A DNA stretch of 64,000 nucleotides from Actinomyces sp. HMSC035G02 (GTDB lineage: Bacteria; Actinomycetota; Actinomycetes; Actinomycetales; Actinomycetaceae), in NCBI GenBank assembly GCA_001838165.1, contig KV835914.1, positions 7,344-71,343 of the forward strand, written 5' to 3'. Every line of letters begins with the position of its first letter. Positions within the stretch are counted from its first letter, which is position 1. The notes below the pieces were generated by a model. That model saw only the letters and a program-made list of their open reading frames with translations. It did no database searches and had not been told where the DNA came from. Position numbers and translations under genes: made by a program. This document shows, piece after piece, positions 45,975 to 56,116 of the stretch.

Positions 45975-47303
45975 CTAAAAGCGCCGCGAGCGGCGTCCCA
46001 TGGACATGAGGGGACCTTCGGGCATGACGCGATCGGGGTCGAGGGACGCGGGGATCGCGGCGACCGACACGGTGAAGATCGGCGGCTTGTTCGTCTTGAG
46101 CTCGAGGCGTCCGCCCATCACCTGCGCGAGGTCGTGGGCCAGGGCCAGACCGATGCCCGTGGAGCCGTGCCCAGAAACACCTTTTTGGAAAATATCGGGG
46201 GCTAGGGACTCGTCGATGCCCTCGCCTTCGTCGCTGACCTCGATGACGACGCCACGCTTAGAGGTACCTGCGTGCGCCCACACGCGCGTGGTCCCGCCGC
46301 CGTAGCGCAGCGAGTTTTCGATGAGGGTCGCCAGGACCTGTCCGAGCTTTCCAGCGTCGGCCAGGATCGGACGCTCGGCCTCGTCGAGGAAAACGAGGGC
46401 GCGTCCGGCCGCCTCGAATTGGTCCTCCCACTCCTCGCGGGCCGTGTTGAAGACCTCGAGAATGTGAATGGCCTCTGTCTGGCTGGTCTGGCGCTTAGAA
46501 ACGTCAAGCAGCTCCGTGACCACGTTGGTCATGCGCTCCACCTGCTCGAGGCAGGTGCGGGCTTCGGCGCGCACCTCGTCCTCTGTGGAGATGAGTTCGA
46601 TTTCCTCCAGGCGCATGGACAGGGCGGTCAGCGGCGTGCGCAGCTGGTGGGAGGCGTCGGCGGCAGCCTGTCGCTCGGCTGCGAGTCGGCCCGCCATGCG
46701 TTCGCCGGTGCGAGCGAGTTCTTCGGATACCAGGTCGATCTCTTCAATGCCGGACTTCTCCACGCGGGCGCGCACGCCGCCCGAGCCGATCTGCTCGGCC
46801 TGGGCCGCCAGGTAGATCAGCGGTGCCGACAGTTCGCGCGACAGCGAGCGCGCGAGCACCCAGCCGATCACCATGGAGGCAACCATGCCCCCACCGAACA
46901 TCGCGCACGTCCACGCGATGCGGTTCAGAGCGTTCGATGCCGACGCTGTGAGCTGAACGGAAACGCCGCTCGGAGACGAGGCCAGGGCGGTCATGGTCCG
47001 CCCAGGAAACGCCTTGCTGTTGGTGACGAGGTTAGCCTCGGGAACCTTAATGCGGTAGCCGAGTTCGTCGCCGCGGCTGTTCGCCTGATCCGCCACGAGC
47101 GAGGCCAGGGTTGCGGGGTCATTACCCTCCCCCACGGCACGCCTACGCTCGATGTTTTGGAGGATCAGCTGTGCCTGAACGTCGAGGTTACGCTGTTCGG
47201 ACGACCAGATGGACACCGACGCGAAAAACGCGCCTGGGAGCCCCATCAGCACGCACACGACGGCGACGATGGAGACGATCATCCTCACCGCGCGGGCGCG
47301 CAT
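45975..47303 (-). CDS. Sensor histidine kinase
   Basis: The 442-residue kinase has an N-terminal helix (about 9-29), a sensor region outside the membrane (about 30-125), a second helix (about 133-154), a HAMP-like linker and a kinase core. The phosphorylated His lies in ADASHQLRTPLTAL; the ATP-binding N box is LIENSLRYGGG, with DEGEGID and GSTGIGLALA. The response regulator is encoded 24 bases upstream in the same direction. The signal sensed is not evident. Confidence 0.92.
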   Translation of the reverse strand: MRARAVRMIVSIVAVVCVLMGLPGAFFASVSIWSSEQRNLDVQAQLILQNIERRRAVGEGNDPATLASLVADQANSRGDELGYRIKVPEANLVTNSKAFPGRTMTALASSPSGVSVQLTASASNALNRIAWTCAMFGGGMVASMVIGWVLARSLSRELSAPLIYLAAQAEQIGSGGVRARVEKSGIEEIDLVSEELARTGERMAGRLAAERQAAADASHQLRTPLTALSMRLEEIELISTEDEVRAEARTCLEQVERMTNVVTELLDVSKRQTSQTEAIHILEVFNTAREEWEDQFEAAGRALVFLDEAERPILADAGKLGQVLATLIENSLRYGGGTTRVWAHAGTSKRGVVIEVSDEGEGIDESLAPDIFQKGVSGHGSTGIGLALAHDLAQVMGGRLELKTNKPPIFTVSVAAIPASLDPDRVMPEGPLMSMGRRSRRF

Positions 47304-47327
47304 GGCGGGCCTGTCTCAGCGACGCGC

Positions 47328-48005
47328 TCAGCGCGCGTTCTCGAAGCGGAAGCCCATGCCTCGCACTGTCGTGATGTAGTGCGGGTCGGTCGCGTCGTCG
47401 CCAAGCTTCCGGCGCAGCCACGACACGTGCATGTCGAGAGTCTTCGTGGAGCCGGTCGGGTCCGAGCCCCACACCTCGCGCATGAGGGTGTCGCGCGCGA
47501 CGACGGAACCGGCCTCGCGCAGGAGCACGCGCAGCAGGTCGAATTCCTTGGCGGTCAGGCTCAGCTCGACATCACCCACGAAGGCGCGGTGCGCGGCGAC
47601 ATCCATGCGGATGTCCTGAGCGCGCAGCTCGCCCTCGGCAGGCTCTGCGGCCTGGCGGCGCAGGAGGGCCCGCACGCGAGCGAGAAGCTCCGCGAGGCGG
47701 AAGGGCTTCGTCACGTAGTCGTCTGCGCCCGCGTCCAGGCCGACGACCATGTCGACCTCGTCCGTGCGCGCAGTGAGGATCAGAATCGGGACGCGGTTGC
47801 CGGAGGAGCGGATCTCGCGGGCGACATCCAAGCCGTCCATATCGGGCAGGCCGAGGTCCAGGACAACCAGGTCAACGCCGCGAACATCCGCGAGGGCTTC
47901 AGCGCCCGTCGCGTGTGCGCGCACGTCGTAGCCCTCCCTGCCCAGTGCGCGGGCAAGGGGCTCGGAGATGGCCGGATCGTCTTCAACGAGGAGAACTGTA
48001 GTCAC
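47328..48005 (-). CDS. OmpR-family response regulator
   Basis: The 225-residue regulator has a receiver domain (phosphorylated Asp in LVVLDLGLPDMDGLD, Lys in YVTKPFRLAE) and a C-terminal winged helix (HVSWLRRKLGDDATDPHYITTVRGMGFRFE). It is translated ahead of the adjoining histidine kinase and should act as its partner on DNA. The target genes are not evident in the window. Confidence 0.94.
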   Translation of the reverse strand: MTTVLLVEDDPAISEPLARALGREGYDVRAHATGAEALADVRGVDLVVLDLGLPDMDGLDVAREIRSSGNRVPILILTARTDEVDMVVGLDAGADDYVTKPFRLAELLARVRALLRRQAAEPAEGELRAQDIRMDVAAHRAFVGDVELSLTAKEFDLLRVLLREAGSVVARDTLMREVWGSDPTGSTKTLDMHVSWLRRKLGDDATDPHYITTVRGMGFRFENAR

Positions 48006-48098
48006 GCTTGCATCTTAGCAATTCCGAACCAAAACTTGCACCTTTCTTGACCCGTTATGCGAGCCGATCAGATGCTCGTTCACACTGCGAGATGAACG

Positions 48099-49133
48099 TT
48101 ATTTGACAACGCTTGAGAGCAGGTACGGCGAGACAGGACCGAAACCGCGCAAGTCTGCGGTCGGGAACTCTTCGAGCTCATACCCGTCGCCAACCTCGCC
48201 GGCCGCGATGGCAGCAGCCGTGGTCGGATCGGTGAGGATCTTGCCCACCGGAGCAATGTCCACGAGGCGAGACGCGAGGTTCACGGTGGGCCCGAAAACG
48301 TCACCCGATCGCGAGAAGACATCTCCGCGCACGAAGGACGCTCGCACGGGCAGCATCTCATCGTCAGCATTCAGCCTCTCGATGAGGGTCGTGGCCACGC
48401 GCAGGCCGGTCGGCAGGTCATCGGCGATGTAGAGGACGGCATCACCGATCATCTTGACGACGCGACCACCCTCCTCGATGACAGCGTTACGACTCTCCTC
48501 CTCGAAGCGCTCAATGAGGCCCACGAGGGCATCACCGAGGATCGTCGAGGACGAGGTGTAGGACACCATGTCAACGAAGCCGAGGCAGCGGTTCAACGGG
48601 AAGCGGTTATGCCGTTCCTCATGCCCGCGTTGAGACACCTCGCGGTCGAAACGGGACAGGGCTGCCTCGAGCTGGCGCCGCCAGGCGTATGTGAACATCT
48701 CCTGGAAGACGTCGATGTACTCGCGCATATGATCGAGCACGTACATGCGGGCCGTCGTATCGTCCAACATCAGACGACGCATCGAATCCTCGACCAACGC
48801 CTCGAACTGCCACAGGGCAAGGCGATCGGCCAGGTGAGCGTTGGCGCGCAGGAGAGAGCGTGAGGTAGCCGTGTCAATGCCACCAGATTCAACGAGGTCG
48901 TGCCAGCGACTAAAAACTTCCAGGTCACGCTGAGAGAAAACCTTGTCGTCTGCGGTGGGAGCCTGGAAGCCGAGGGCAATCCAGAAACGGAAGACGCGTT
49001 CGATAGGCGTATTCGTCATCTCCGCGAGATCGCGGGCCGAATACGTCAGATGACCTCCGAGTAGCTGAGGAACGTAGCTTGTTGCGGTCAGGTCATCAGG
49101 AGTTGCATGGGACGAAGCCGCGCGCTCATCCAT
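48099..49133 (-). CDS. Class III adenylate/guanylate cyclase with N-terminal regulatory domain
   Basis: From the ATG at 49133 the protein has 344 residues. The N-terminal half starts with a MerR-like winged-helix segment (YSARDLAEMTNTPIERVFRFW) and resembles the regulatory domain of the pH-sensing Rv1264 cyclase. The C-terminal class III domain has metal Asp residues in GFVDMVSYTSS and MIGDAVLY, the base-selecting Lys in VVKMIGD, and FGPTVNLASRL with the transition-state Asn and Arg. All key residues are present, so it should make cAMP (less likely cGMP). The gene has no membrane segment. Confidence 0.85.
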   Translation of the reverse strand: MDERAASSHATPDDLTATSYVPQLLGGHLTYSARDLAEMTNTPIERVFRFWIALGFQAPTADDKVFSQRDLEVFSRWHDLVESGGIDTATSRSLLRANAHLADRLALWQFEALVEDSMRRLMLDDTTARMYVLDHMREYIDVFQEMFTYAWRRQLEAALSRFDREVSQRGHEERHNRFPLNRCLGFVDMVSYTSSSTILGDALVGLIERFEEESRNAVIEEGGRVVKMIGDAVLYIADDLPTGLRVATTLIERLNADDEMLPVRASFVRGDVFSRSGDVFGPTVNLASRLVDIAPVGKILTDPTTAAAIAAGEVGDGYELEEFPTADLRGFGPVSPYLLSSVVK

Positions 49134-49205
49134 CGCAAATCCCTCCTCTTTGGGCTGACTCAACACCACATCAGCGGGTAACGGTATATCAGATCACTTT
49201 TCAAA

Positions 49206-49224
49206 GTCACATCGAGATTGTGAC
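49206..49224. promoter_or_regulatory. Inverted repeat between cyclase and maf genes
   Basis: GTCACA and TGTGAC form 6-bp arms seven bases apart in the 230-bp divergent gap between the cyclase and maf. It could be an operator for either gene. The arms are everted relative to a CRP site (TGTGA then TCACA), so it is not a standard CRP box. Confidence 0.3.
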
Positions 49225-49359
49225 CTCGTACGTAGACAATTGTAGTAGTCTGATGAGTTTTTCACCAGCGTTTTGCACGTTTACCTGCGAAAACCCGCCG
49301 TCTTGCAATAAATTTCAGTTTGTCTCCACGCTTCTCGCGCGATGGTCCACAATGTCCCT

Positions 49360-50067
49360 ATGCGCCTTGTTCTAGCCTCCGCTTCCCCCGCACGCCGCGC
49401 AACGCTCATTGCGGCGGGCATCACACCGATCGTCCAGGTTTCCACCGTCGACGAGGACGCCGTCCTCGCTGCGCTGCCCGGCGGGCGCGCATTCTCAGGC
49501 GGCACGACCACCCCGGCGGACGAAGTCGCGGCGCTCGCCGCAGCCAAGTGCGCCGACGTCTGCAAAGCCCTGAGTACACCCAACACCAACACCGAACTGC
49601 CCGAGGGCGAGGCCGTCCTCGTGGTTGGCTGCGACTCCATGCTCGAGATCGACGGCCAGATGCTCGGCAAGCCCCACACCCCCGACGTAGCCCGCGAGCG
49701 CATCCGCGCCATGCGCCGCACGAGCGCCACCCTGTGGACGGGCCACTCGGCCGCGATCCTCGCCCCGGCCTCGTCGGATGACGACCAGAGGCACGAACAC
49801 GCGGTCACCGCGACCGTCACCCGCTCCGCCTCGACCCAGGTTCACTTCGGGGACATCTCGGATGCCGAGATCGACGCGTACGTTGCCACCGGCGAGCCCC
49901 TTCACGTCGCAGGATCCTTCACGGTCGACGGTTTGGGCGGCCCCTTCATCGAGGGCGTGACGGGCGATTATCACTCGGTCGTCGGCATCTCTTTGCCGCT
50001 GCTGCGCTCCATGGCCACCGAGCTCGGGGTGTTCTGGCCGGACCTGTGGGATGCGCCGCGCCGCTGA
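49360..50067 (+). CDS. Maf-family nucleoside triphosphate pyrophosphatase
   Basis: Maf proteins hydrolyse non-canonical or excess nucleoside triphosphates to monophosphates. From the ATG at 49360 the 235-residue protein starts [16 protein letters not shown], the family signature, and has [30 protein letters not shown] and the late [19 protein letters not shown]. An insertion rich in Asn/Thr ([10 protein letters not shown]) appears in the middle. It precedes dapD by about 45 bases in the same direction. Confidence 0.92.
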   Translation: MRLVLASASPARRATLIAAGITPIVQVSTVDEDAVLAALPGGRAFSGGTTTPADEVAALAAAKCADVCKALSTPNTNTELPEGEAVLVVGCDSMLEIDGQMLGKPHTPDVARERIRAMRRTSATLWTGHSAAILAPASSDDDQRHEHAVTATVTRSASTQVHFGDISDAEIDAYVATGEPLHVAGSFTVDGLGGPFIEGVTGDYHSVVGISLPLLRSMATELGVFWPDLWDAPRR

Positions 50068-50111
50068 GTTTCAGCGCCAATCAGTCACCCGTCGCACCGT
50101 ACTGTAGGGGC

Positions 50112-51068
50112 ATGGACAACAGCACTGCATGGGGCATCGGCCTCGCAACGATCACTCTGGACGGCACGACACTCGACACGTGGTACCCCGCCCCGCACCT
50201 GGGCGAGGCCGGGACCGACGAGGAGCTGGCGACCTCGCTGTCCGTGCTGGAGCGCGTCGATGACGCGCGCCGCGTGCGCACCGTCGTCGTCACAACGGCG
50301 ATTGACCTGCAGGAAGCCCCCGCCTCCACGGAGGACGCCTACCTGCGTCTGCACCTGCTCTCCCACCGCCTGGTTCAGCCCAACACGATCAACCTGGACG
50401 GCATCTTCGGGGTGCTGCCCAACGTCGTGTGGACGGATGCCGGCCCGTGCGCCGTCGCCGACTTCGAGGCCACCCGCCTGCGCCTGCGCGCTCGCGACGG
50501 CCACCCCGTCACCGTGCAGGGCGTCGACAAGTTCCCACCGATGGTCAACTACGTGCTGCCCTCCGGCGTTCGCATCGCCGACGGCACGCGCGTGCGCCTG
50601 GGCGCCTACCTCTCCGAGGGCACGACCGTCATGCACGCCGGCTTCGTCAACTTCAACGCGGGCACGCTGGGCCGCTCGATGGTCGAGGGCCGCGTCTCTC
50701 AGGGCGTCGTCATCGGCGACGGCTCGGACGTGGGTGGCGGCGCCTCCACGATGGGCACCCTCTCGGGTGGCGGCAAGCAGCGCGTGCGCCTGGGCGAGCG
50801 CTGCCTGCTGGGCGCGAACTCGGGCCTGGGCATCGCGCTCGGCGACGACTGTGTCGTCGAGGCCGGCCTGTACGTGACCGCCGGCGCGAAGGTGACGCTC
50901 ATCGATTCTTCCGGCGAGGCCGAGCCGCGCACGATTGCCGCGCGCGACCTGTCGGGCGCGTCGAACATCCTGTTCCGCCGCAACTCTCAGACCGGCCGCA
51001 TCGAGGCCATCGCCCGCGCGGGCGTCGTGGGCATCGAGCTCAACGACGCGCTGCACGCGTCGAACTGA
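50112..51068 (+). CDS. dapD: Tetrahydrodipicolinate N-succinyltransferase DapD
   Basis: DapD adds succinyl to tetrahydrodipicolinate in lysine and meso-diaminopimelate synthesis. The 318-residue protein is of the actinobacterial type: an alpha/beta N-terminal domain, then a left-handed beta-helix ([57 protein letters not shown]). The converging downstream gene is the next-but-one enzyme of the same pathway, DapC, which supports the call. Confidence 0.95.
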   Translation: MDNSTAWGIGLATITLDGTTLDTWYPAPHLGEAGTDEELATSLSVLERVDDARRVRTVVVTTAIDLQEAPASTEDAYLRLHLLSHRLVQPNTINLDGIFGVLPNVVWTDAGPCAVADFEATRLRLRARDGHPVTVQGVDKFPPMVNYVLPSGVRIADGTRVRLGAYLSEGTTVMHAGFVNFNAGTLGRSMVEGRVSQGVVIGDGSDVGGGASTMGTLSGGGKQRVRLGERCLLGANSGLGIALGDDCVVEAGLYVTAGAKVTLIDSSGEAEPRTIAARDLSGASNILFRRNSQTGRIEAIARAGVVGIELNDALHASN

Positions 51069-51082
51069 GTTTTCTCTACGAA

Positions 51083-51133
51083 CGGGGCCGGGGCCGCCCA
51101 CGCGCAGTGCGTGCGGGCGGCCCCGGCCTCGTC
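51083..51133. terminator. Bidirectional terminator between dapD and dapC
   Basis: A 25-bp stem with about three mismatches pairs 51083-51107 with 51109-51133. Its base is the ACGAGGCCGGGGCCG motif used in other terminators here. Confidence 0.78.
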
Positions 51134-51148
51134 TATGTCGCTGACGTA

Positions 51149-52294
51149 TCAGCGCGCGCTCCAGGCCTCGCGAATGCGGCTGGCGGCCGCCTGAATGCGT
51201 TCGTCGGTGGCAGTCAGGGCCATGCGGACGCGCCCGTGGGCTGCCGTGCCGTAGAAGTCGCCGGGGGCCACGAGGATGCCAAGCTCGGCCAGGCGGTTCA
51301 CGAGGGCCCACGAGTCGGTCGGGTTGGCGGGGTCCGAGACCCACAGGTACAGGCCCGCTGCCGTGTCGGGGTCGACGTCGAGGCCGGCGTCAGTCAGCGC
51401 CTCGAGGAGGAGTGCACGACGCACGGCGTAGACGCTGCGCTGGCGCTCGACGTGTTCAGTGTCGTTGAGAGCGACGGCCATCGCGTGCTGGACGGGGGCG
51501 GGCACCATGAGTCCAGAGTGCTTACGCACGCTCACGATCGGGGCGACCAGAGCGGGATCGCCGTAGATGAGGGCACCGCGGTAGCCCGCGAGATTCGACT
51601 GCTTGGACAGCGAGTACAGGACGAGGAGGCCGCTCGCGTCACCCTCGCACACCTCCGTATCGAGCAGGGAGGGCACTCCCTCGCTCACGTAGGGCTCCGA
51701 CCAGGGCAGGGCCGCGTAGCACTCGTCGGAGACGACGACGGCACCGTGAGCGCGCGCCCAGGCTACGACGGCGCGCAGCTCGTCCTTGCTCATCACGTGC
51801 CCGTCGGGGTTGCCCGGCGAGTTCAGGTAGACGAGGGCGGCCTCGGGCCAGGCGTCGGGGTTCGTCGGGTCCACGGCGACGGGGGTGGCGCCGGCCAGGC
51901 GGGCGCCAATGTCGTAGGTCGGGTAGGCAACCTCGGGCACGAGGACCGTGTCGCCCGGGCGCACGCCCAGCAGTGCGGGGATCCATGCGACGGCCTCCTT
52001 CGAGCCGATCGTGGGGATCACGCCGCTCATGCCGACGTCGACCATGCCTCGGCGCGCACCCCACGTCAGGATCGCGTCGCGGACCTCGATGGTGCCGATC
52101 ACCGTCGGGTAGCCGTGCGCGTTGGAGGCATCGGCGAGGGCCTCGCGAATGAACGCGGGGGTGTCATCGACCGGGGTTCCGACGCTGAGATCGCACATTC
52201 CCCCGGGATGTTCAGTGGCACGCGCTTTGGCGGATGCCAGCTGATCCCAGGGGAATTCAGGCAGGTCAAGAGGGCGGGGAAGGATCGTTGTCAT
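51149..52294 (-). CDS. dapC: Succinyldiaminopimelate transaminase DapC
   Basis: This 381-residue fold-type I PLP enzyme should transaminate N-succinyl-2-amino-6-ketopimelate. It starts with the DapC-type LPEFPWDQLASAKARA and has GMCDLSVGTPVDDTP, YLNSPGNPDGHVMS, VVSDECYAALPW and the PLP lysine in LYSLSKQSNLAGYRGA. It follows the ferredoxin gene fdxA by 19 bases, as in other actinobacteria, and faces dapD. Confidence 0.93.
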   Translation of the reverse strand: MTTILPRPLDLPEFPWDQLASAKARATEHPGGMCDLSVGTPVDDTPAFIREALADASNAHGYPTVIGTIEVRDAILTWGARRGMVDVGMSGVIPTIGSKEAVAWIPALLGVRPGDTVLVPEVAYPTYDIGARLAGATPVAVDPTNPDAWPEAALVYLNSPGNPDGHVMSKDELRAVVAWARAHGAVVVSDECYAALPWSEPYVSEGVPSLLDTEVCEGDASGLLVLYSLSKQSNLAGYRGALIYGDPALVAPIVSVRKHSGLMVPAPVQHAMAVALNDTEHVERQRSVYAVRRALLLEALTDAGLDVDPDTAAGLYLWVSDPANPTDSWALVNRLAELGILVAPGDFYGTAAHGRVRMALTATDERIQAAASRIREAWSAR

Positions 52295-52313
52295 ACCCCT
52301 ACCCTATCGACTG

Positions 52314-52655
52314 TCAGAGATTTTCGGCCTTCCATTCCTCATTCTGAGGCGGCAGCGCGGCGATCATCGGATCGTCGAAGTCCTGGACGCCGGTCTTCTG
52401 GGCGCCACCGGGGCTACCCAGGTCATTGAAGAAGTCGACGTTGGCGCGCAGGTAGTCGGACCACTCGGAGGGCAGGTCGTCCTCGTAGAAGATGGCCTCG
52501 GTCGGACACACGGGCTCGCACGCACCGCAGTCCACGCACTCCTCGGGGTGGATGTAGAGCGAGCGGGCACCCTCGTAGATGCAGTCGACGGGGCACTCGT
52601 CCACGCATGCGCGATCCTTGACGTCCACGCAGGGCTGCGCGATGACGTAGGTCAT
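52314..52655 (-). CDS. fdxA: 7Fe ferredoxin FdxA
   Basis: The 113-residue ferredoxin has the FdxA N-terminus TYVIAQPCVDVKDRACVDECPVDC-type pattern (seen here as CVDVKDRACVDECPVDCI in pieces) for the 3Fe cluster and CVDCGACEPVCPTEAIFYEDD for the 4Fe cluster, then a C-terminal extension (EWSDYLRANVDFFNDLG). It is an electron carrier placed immediately before dapC. The ATG follows CAGGAGGAACG. Confidence 0.95.
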   Translation of the reverse strand: MTYVIAQPCVDVKDRACVDECPVDCIYEGARSLYIHPEECVDCGACEPVCPTEAIFYEDDLPSEWSDYLRANVDFFNDLGSPGGAQKTGVQDFDDPMIAALPPQNEEWKAENL

Positions 52656-52707
52656 GAGACGTTCCTCCTGGTCAGTTCTAAAGACTCGTTGATTCTATTA
52701 TTCACGT

Positions 52708-53034
52708 ATGAGTAGCCCGCAGTCACCCCGCGCCCCTCACGCCCCCACAAGCGGCGAAAACACGCCGATTCAGCCCGATGGGGACGAAGTGGCGCGCGAA
52801 GAAATTTCCACACGCGCGCCTGGCGCAATTCCCCAGCTGCCGTGGATGAGCTTCGCTGTCGGAGAGAGGATCGTCATCCGCTACCGCCTGGCAGACGGGT
52901 TGCACGACGCCCTGGGAGAGGCTCTCGAGGTGGCCCCCACGCACGTCACGGTCGCGACGAGGCGTGGGCCGGTTCGGGTGGATGCCCGCACGATGGTGAC
53001 GGGCAAGCGCGTGCCTCCCCCACCCACCATCTAG
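52708..53034 (+). CDS. Small protein with SH3-like domain, unknown function
   Basis: The 108-residue protein has a disordered N-terminus (about 1-45) and a compact beta-rich C-terminal half: SFAVGERIVIRYRL, ALGEALEVAPTHVTVATRRG, VRVDARTMVTGKRVPPPP. That half resembles the SH3-like domain that precedes the GNAT domain in some actinobacterial acetyltransferases (Rv0428c type), but no GNAT part follows here. It may bind a partner. It diverges from fdxA and converges with typA. Confidence 0.6.
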   Translation: MSSPQSPRAPHAPTSGENTPIQPDGDEVAREEISTRAPGAIPQLPWMSFAVGERIVIRYRLADGLHDALGEALEVAPTHVTVATRRGPVRVDARTMVTGKRVPPPPTI

Positions 53035-53057
53035 CAGGCGGGGGAAGGAAGCGCGGT

Positions 53058-54977
53058 TCAGCGGTTGGCGCGGCGCTCTCGAGCGGCGATCTTGAAGCGC
53101 TCCTGGGCGTCCAGGACGACCTTGCGCACGCGCACGGCCTCGGGCGTGACCTCGACGCACTCGTCGTTGGCCGCGAACTCGAGGGACTCCTCGAGGGTCA
53201 GCTTGCGCGAGGGGGTCAGCGACTCGTACACGTCGGCGGTCGCGCTACGCGTGTTCGTCTGCTTCTTCTCGCGGCAGATGTTCACATCCATGTCCTCACC
53301 GCGCGGGTTTTCGCCCACGACCTGGCCCTCGTAGACCTCGGAGGAGGGCTCGACGATAAAGGAGCCGCGCTCCTGCAGGTTCGTCATCGCGTACGGGGTG
53401 GCCTGGCCGGCACGGTCGGCAACGAGCGAGCCGGTGAGGCGCTGCTCGATGGTGCCCTGCCAGGGGGCGTAGCCCTCGGAGATGGACGAGGCGATACCGG
53501 TGCCGCGCGTTTCGGTGAGGAAGCGCGTACGGAAGCCGATGAGGCCTCGGGCGGGGACCACGAACTCCAGGCGGATCCAGCCCGAACCGTGGTTCGCCAT
53601 GGTCTCCATGCGGCCCTTGCGGGCGGCCATGAGCTGCGTGACAGCACCCAGGTACTCCTCGGGAATGTCGATCGTCATGCGCTCCATGGGCTCGCTGAGG
53701 ACGCCGTCGATCTCCTTGGTGACGACCTGCGGCTTACCGACGGTGAGCTCGAAGCCCTCGCGGCGCATCTGCTCCACCAGGATCGCCAGGGCGAGCTCGC
53801 CACGGCCTTGGACCTCCCAGGCGTCGGGGCGCTCGGTGGGCAGAACCTTCAGGGACACATTGCCGATGAGCTCGCGGTCGAGGCGGTCCTTGACCTGGCG
53901 GGCCGTGACCTTGGCGCCCTTGACGCGGCCGGCCATGGGCGAGGTGTTGATGCCGATGGTCATGGAGATCGCCGGGTCGTCCACGGTGATGAGCGGCAGG
54001 GGACGCGGGTCCTCGAGGTCGACGAGGGACTCGCCGATCATGATGTCTTCGATGCCGGCGACGGCGACGATATCGCCGGGGGCGGCGGAGTCGGTGGACA
54101 CGCGCTCGAGGCCCTCGGTGGCCAGCAGCTCGGAGATGTGCACGCGCTGGATGGTGCCATCGTGGCGCGCCAGGCCCACGTCAGCACCCTTCTTCAGGGT
54201 GCCGTTGTGAATGCGCAGCAGGGCGAGACGGCCCAGGAACGGCGAAGCATCCAGGTTGGTGACGTGGGCCTGCAGCGGCATGTCCTCGTCGTAGGTGGGG
54301 CCGGGGATGCGGTTCAGAATGGTCTCGAACAGGGGCTCAAGATTCTCGGTGGGCAGCTGGCCGTCACCGGGGTTCTCCAGCGAGCACTTGCCGGCCTTGG
54401 CGGAGGCGTAGACGACGGGAACGTCCATGAGGGAGTCCACGTCGATGTCGACGCCCTCGTTCATGAGGTCCTCGCCCAGCGACAGGAGCAGGTCGGTCGT
54501 CTCGGAGACGACCTCTTCGATACGCGAGTCGGGGCGGTCGACCTTGTTGACGACGACGATGACGGGCAGGTGAGCCTGGAGGGCCTTGCGCAGCACGAAG
54601 CGGGTCTGCGGGAGCGGGCCCTCGGAGGCATCGACCATGAGGACGACGCCGTCGACCATCGACAGGCCTCGCTCGACCTCGCCACCGAAGTCGGCGTGGC
54701 CGGGGGTGTCGATGACGTTGATGATGACGCCATCCTCGAGGCCCAGGGACTGAGCCGCAGGGCCGGTGTAGTGGACGGCGGTGTTCTTGGCGAGAATGGT
54801 GATGCCCTTCTCACGCTCGAGGTCGCCGGAGTCCATGACGCGCTCGCCGGTCTTTTCGACCGTGTCGCGCTCGGAGAACGCTCCGGACTGCCAGAGCATT
54901 GCGTCAACCAGCGTGGTCTTGCCATGATCGACGTGTGCGACGATGGCGACATTTCGCAGGTCGGGACGCGTGGACAT
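53058..54977 (-). CDS. typA: GTP-binding protein TypA/BipA
   Basis: TypA is an EF-G-like GTPase that binds ribosomes and helps assembly and stress adaptation. The 639-residue protein starts [20 protein letters not shown] (G1), has [16 protein letters not shown] (G3), [10 protein letters not shown] (G4) and the later [21 protein letters not shown] and [18 protein letters not shown] segments characteristic of TypA. I chose the ATG at 54977, since upstream codons show no family similarity. Confidence 0.96.
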   Translation of the reverse strand: MSTRPDLRNVAIVAHVDHGKTTLVDAMLWQSGAFSERDTVEKTGERVMDSGDLEREKGITILAKNTAVHYTGPAAQSLGLEDGVIINVIDTPGHADFGGEVERGLSMVDGVVLMVDASEGPLPQTRFVLRKALQAHLPVIVVVNKVDRPDSRIEEVVSETTDLLLSLGEDLMNEGVDIDVDSLMDVPVVYASAKAGKCSLENPGDGQLPTENLEPLFETILNRIPGPTYDEDMPLQAHVTNLDASPFLGRLALLRIHNGTLKKGADVGLARHDGTIQRVHISELLATEGLERVSTDSAAPGDIVAVAGIEDIMIGESLVDLEDPRPLPLITVDDPAISMTIGINTSPMAGRVKGAKVTARQVKDRLDRELIGNVSLKVLPTERPDAWEVQGRGELALAILVEQMRREGFELTVGKPQVVTKEIDGVLSEPMERMTIDIPEEYLGAVTQLMAARKGRMETMANHGSGWIRLEFVVPARGLIGFRTRFLTETRGTGIASSISEGYAPWQGTIEQRLTGSLVADRAGQATPYAMTNLQERGSFIVEPSSEVYEGQVVGENPRGEDMDVNICREKKQTNTRSATADVYESLTPSRKLTLEESLEFAANDECVEVTPEAVRVRKVVLDAQERFKIAARERRANR

Positions 54978-55214
54978 ATGTGGACTCCTCAAATGTGGAT
55001 ACAGATTTATGCGTGTGAGGGGGCGCGCACGCCGCAGACACGACCGGTTCGAACCGATTTCACGCACATACGCCTTCAAGAATATCGGCTAAACAAGGGG
55101 CAACGCGATCCCCGTGTTGCGAATTCCACCACGTCGTGGACACGTGGCGGAGATATGAGGGGCCATCGGCCGGTCTATTTGCTCGTTCACAAGCAATGGC
55201 GTTAACTGGCTTGT

Positions 55215-56069
55215 ATGACTGACATCGCCACGCTCAGCGCAGACGTTTCTACGGCCTCGGCCCTTGTCACCCCCTTCGGCGCGCACCTGCTGTCCTGGCG
55301 TCCCACGGGCCACCCGGACGTCCTGTGGCTTTCCTCCCGCGCGGTGCTGGATGGCACGAAGGCGATCCGCGGCGGCATCCCCCTGTGCCTGCCCTGGTTC
55401 GGCAGCCCCACCGATTCCCCGACGAGGCCCGGTCAGGGAGCGAGTGCCCACGGTTTCGCGCGCACGAGCCCCTGGACGCTACTGGGAAGCACCCAACCCG
55501 CGAACGACGCCCCGGCCTCGTTCTCCTTCGAGCTGCACCACACGGGCGAAACCTCCGCCCTCTACCCGCACTCCTTCTGCGCGCGTCTGGACATCACCGC
55601 CGGGGCCGAGCTGAACATGACCCTCACCCTCACAAACGAGGACGACCATCCTTTCGCGATCGAGGCCGCCCTGCACACCTACCTGCACGTCGGAGACGTG
55701 AAGGACGTGACGCTGGAGGGCCTGGACGGGGAGCGCTACTACGACAAGGTTCGCGAGCGCTACGCCACCCAGACCGGCGACGTCACGTTCATCGGGCCGA
55801 CCGACCGCGTCTACACCTCCACCCAGCAGGTCCAGGTCGTCGACCCGAAGCTGGGCCGGCGCATCATCGTGGACAAGAACGGTTCGGGCTCGACGATCGT
55901 GTGGAACCCCTGGTCACAGGGCGCGGCCACGATGAGCGACATCGGCGAGGGCGAGTGGCAGAACTTCGTGTGCGTGGAAACCGCGGCGGTGCGCGAGCGT
56001 GCGCTGACGCTGTGGCCGGGGCACCCCCACATCATGACGCAGACCCTTGCCGTGGAGACGCTGGACTAA
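55215..56069 (+). CDS. D-hexose-6-phosphate mutarotase (aldose 1-epimerase family)
   Basis: The 284-residue protein has the YeaD-type layout: VTPFGAHLLSWRPTG, WLSSRAVLDGTKAIRGGIPLC, GASAHGFARTSPW with a catalytic-type His, and ALHTYLHVGDV with a second His; VVWNPWSQGAATMSD and WQNFVCVETAA follow near the C-terminus with the Glu. It should interconvert anomers of glucose-6-phosphate-like sugars. It is followed by an acyltransferase gene 48 bases on. Confidence 0.88.
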   Translation: MTDIATLSADVSTASALVTPFGAHLLSWRPTGHPDVLWLSSRAVLDGTKAIRGGIPLCLPWFGSPTDSPTRPGQGASAHGFARTSPWTLLGSTQPANDAPASFSFELHHTGETSALYPHSFCARLDITAGAELNMTLTLTNEDDHPFAIEAALHTYLHVGDVKDVTLEGLDGERYYDKVRERYATQTGDVTFIGPTDRVYTSTQQVQVVDPKLGRRIIVDKNGSGSTIVWNPWSQGAATMSDIGEGEWQNFVCVETAAVRERALTLWPGHPHIMTQTLAVETLD

Positions 56070-56116
56070 CCGCCCCACGGGTAGGATTGGCTCCAGCTAC
56101 GACCAGAAAGGCCCTC

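Noticed and set aside
49206..49224. CRP-type binding site near the cyclase
   Set aside because: The half-sites are everted (TCACA then TGTGA), the reverse of a CRP box.
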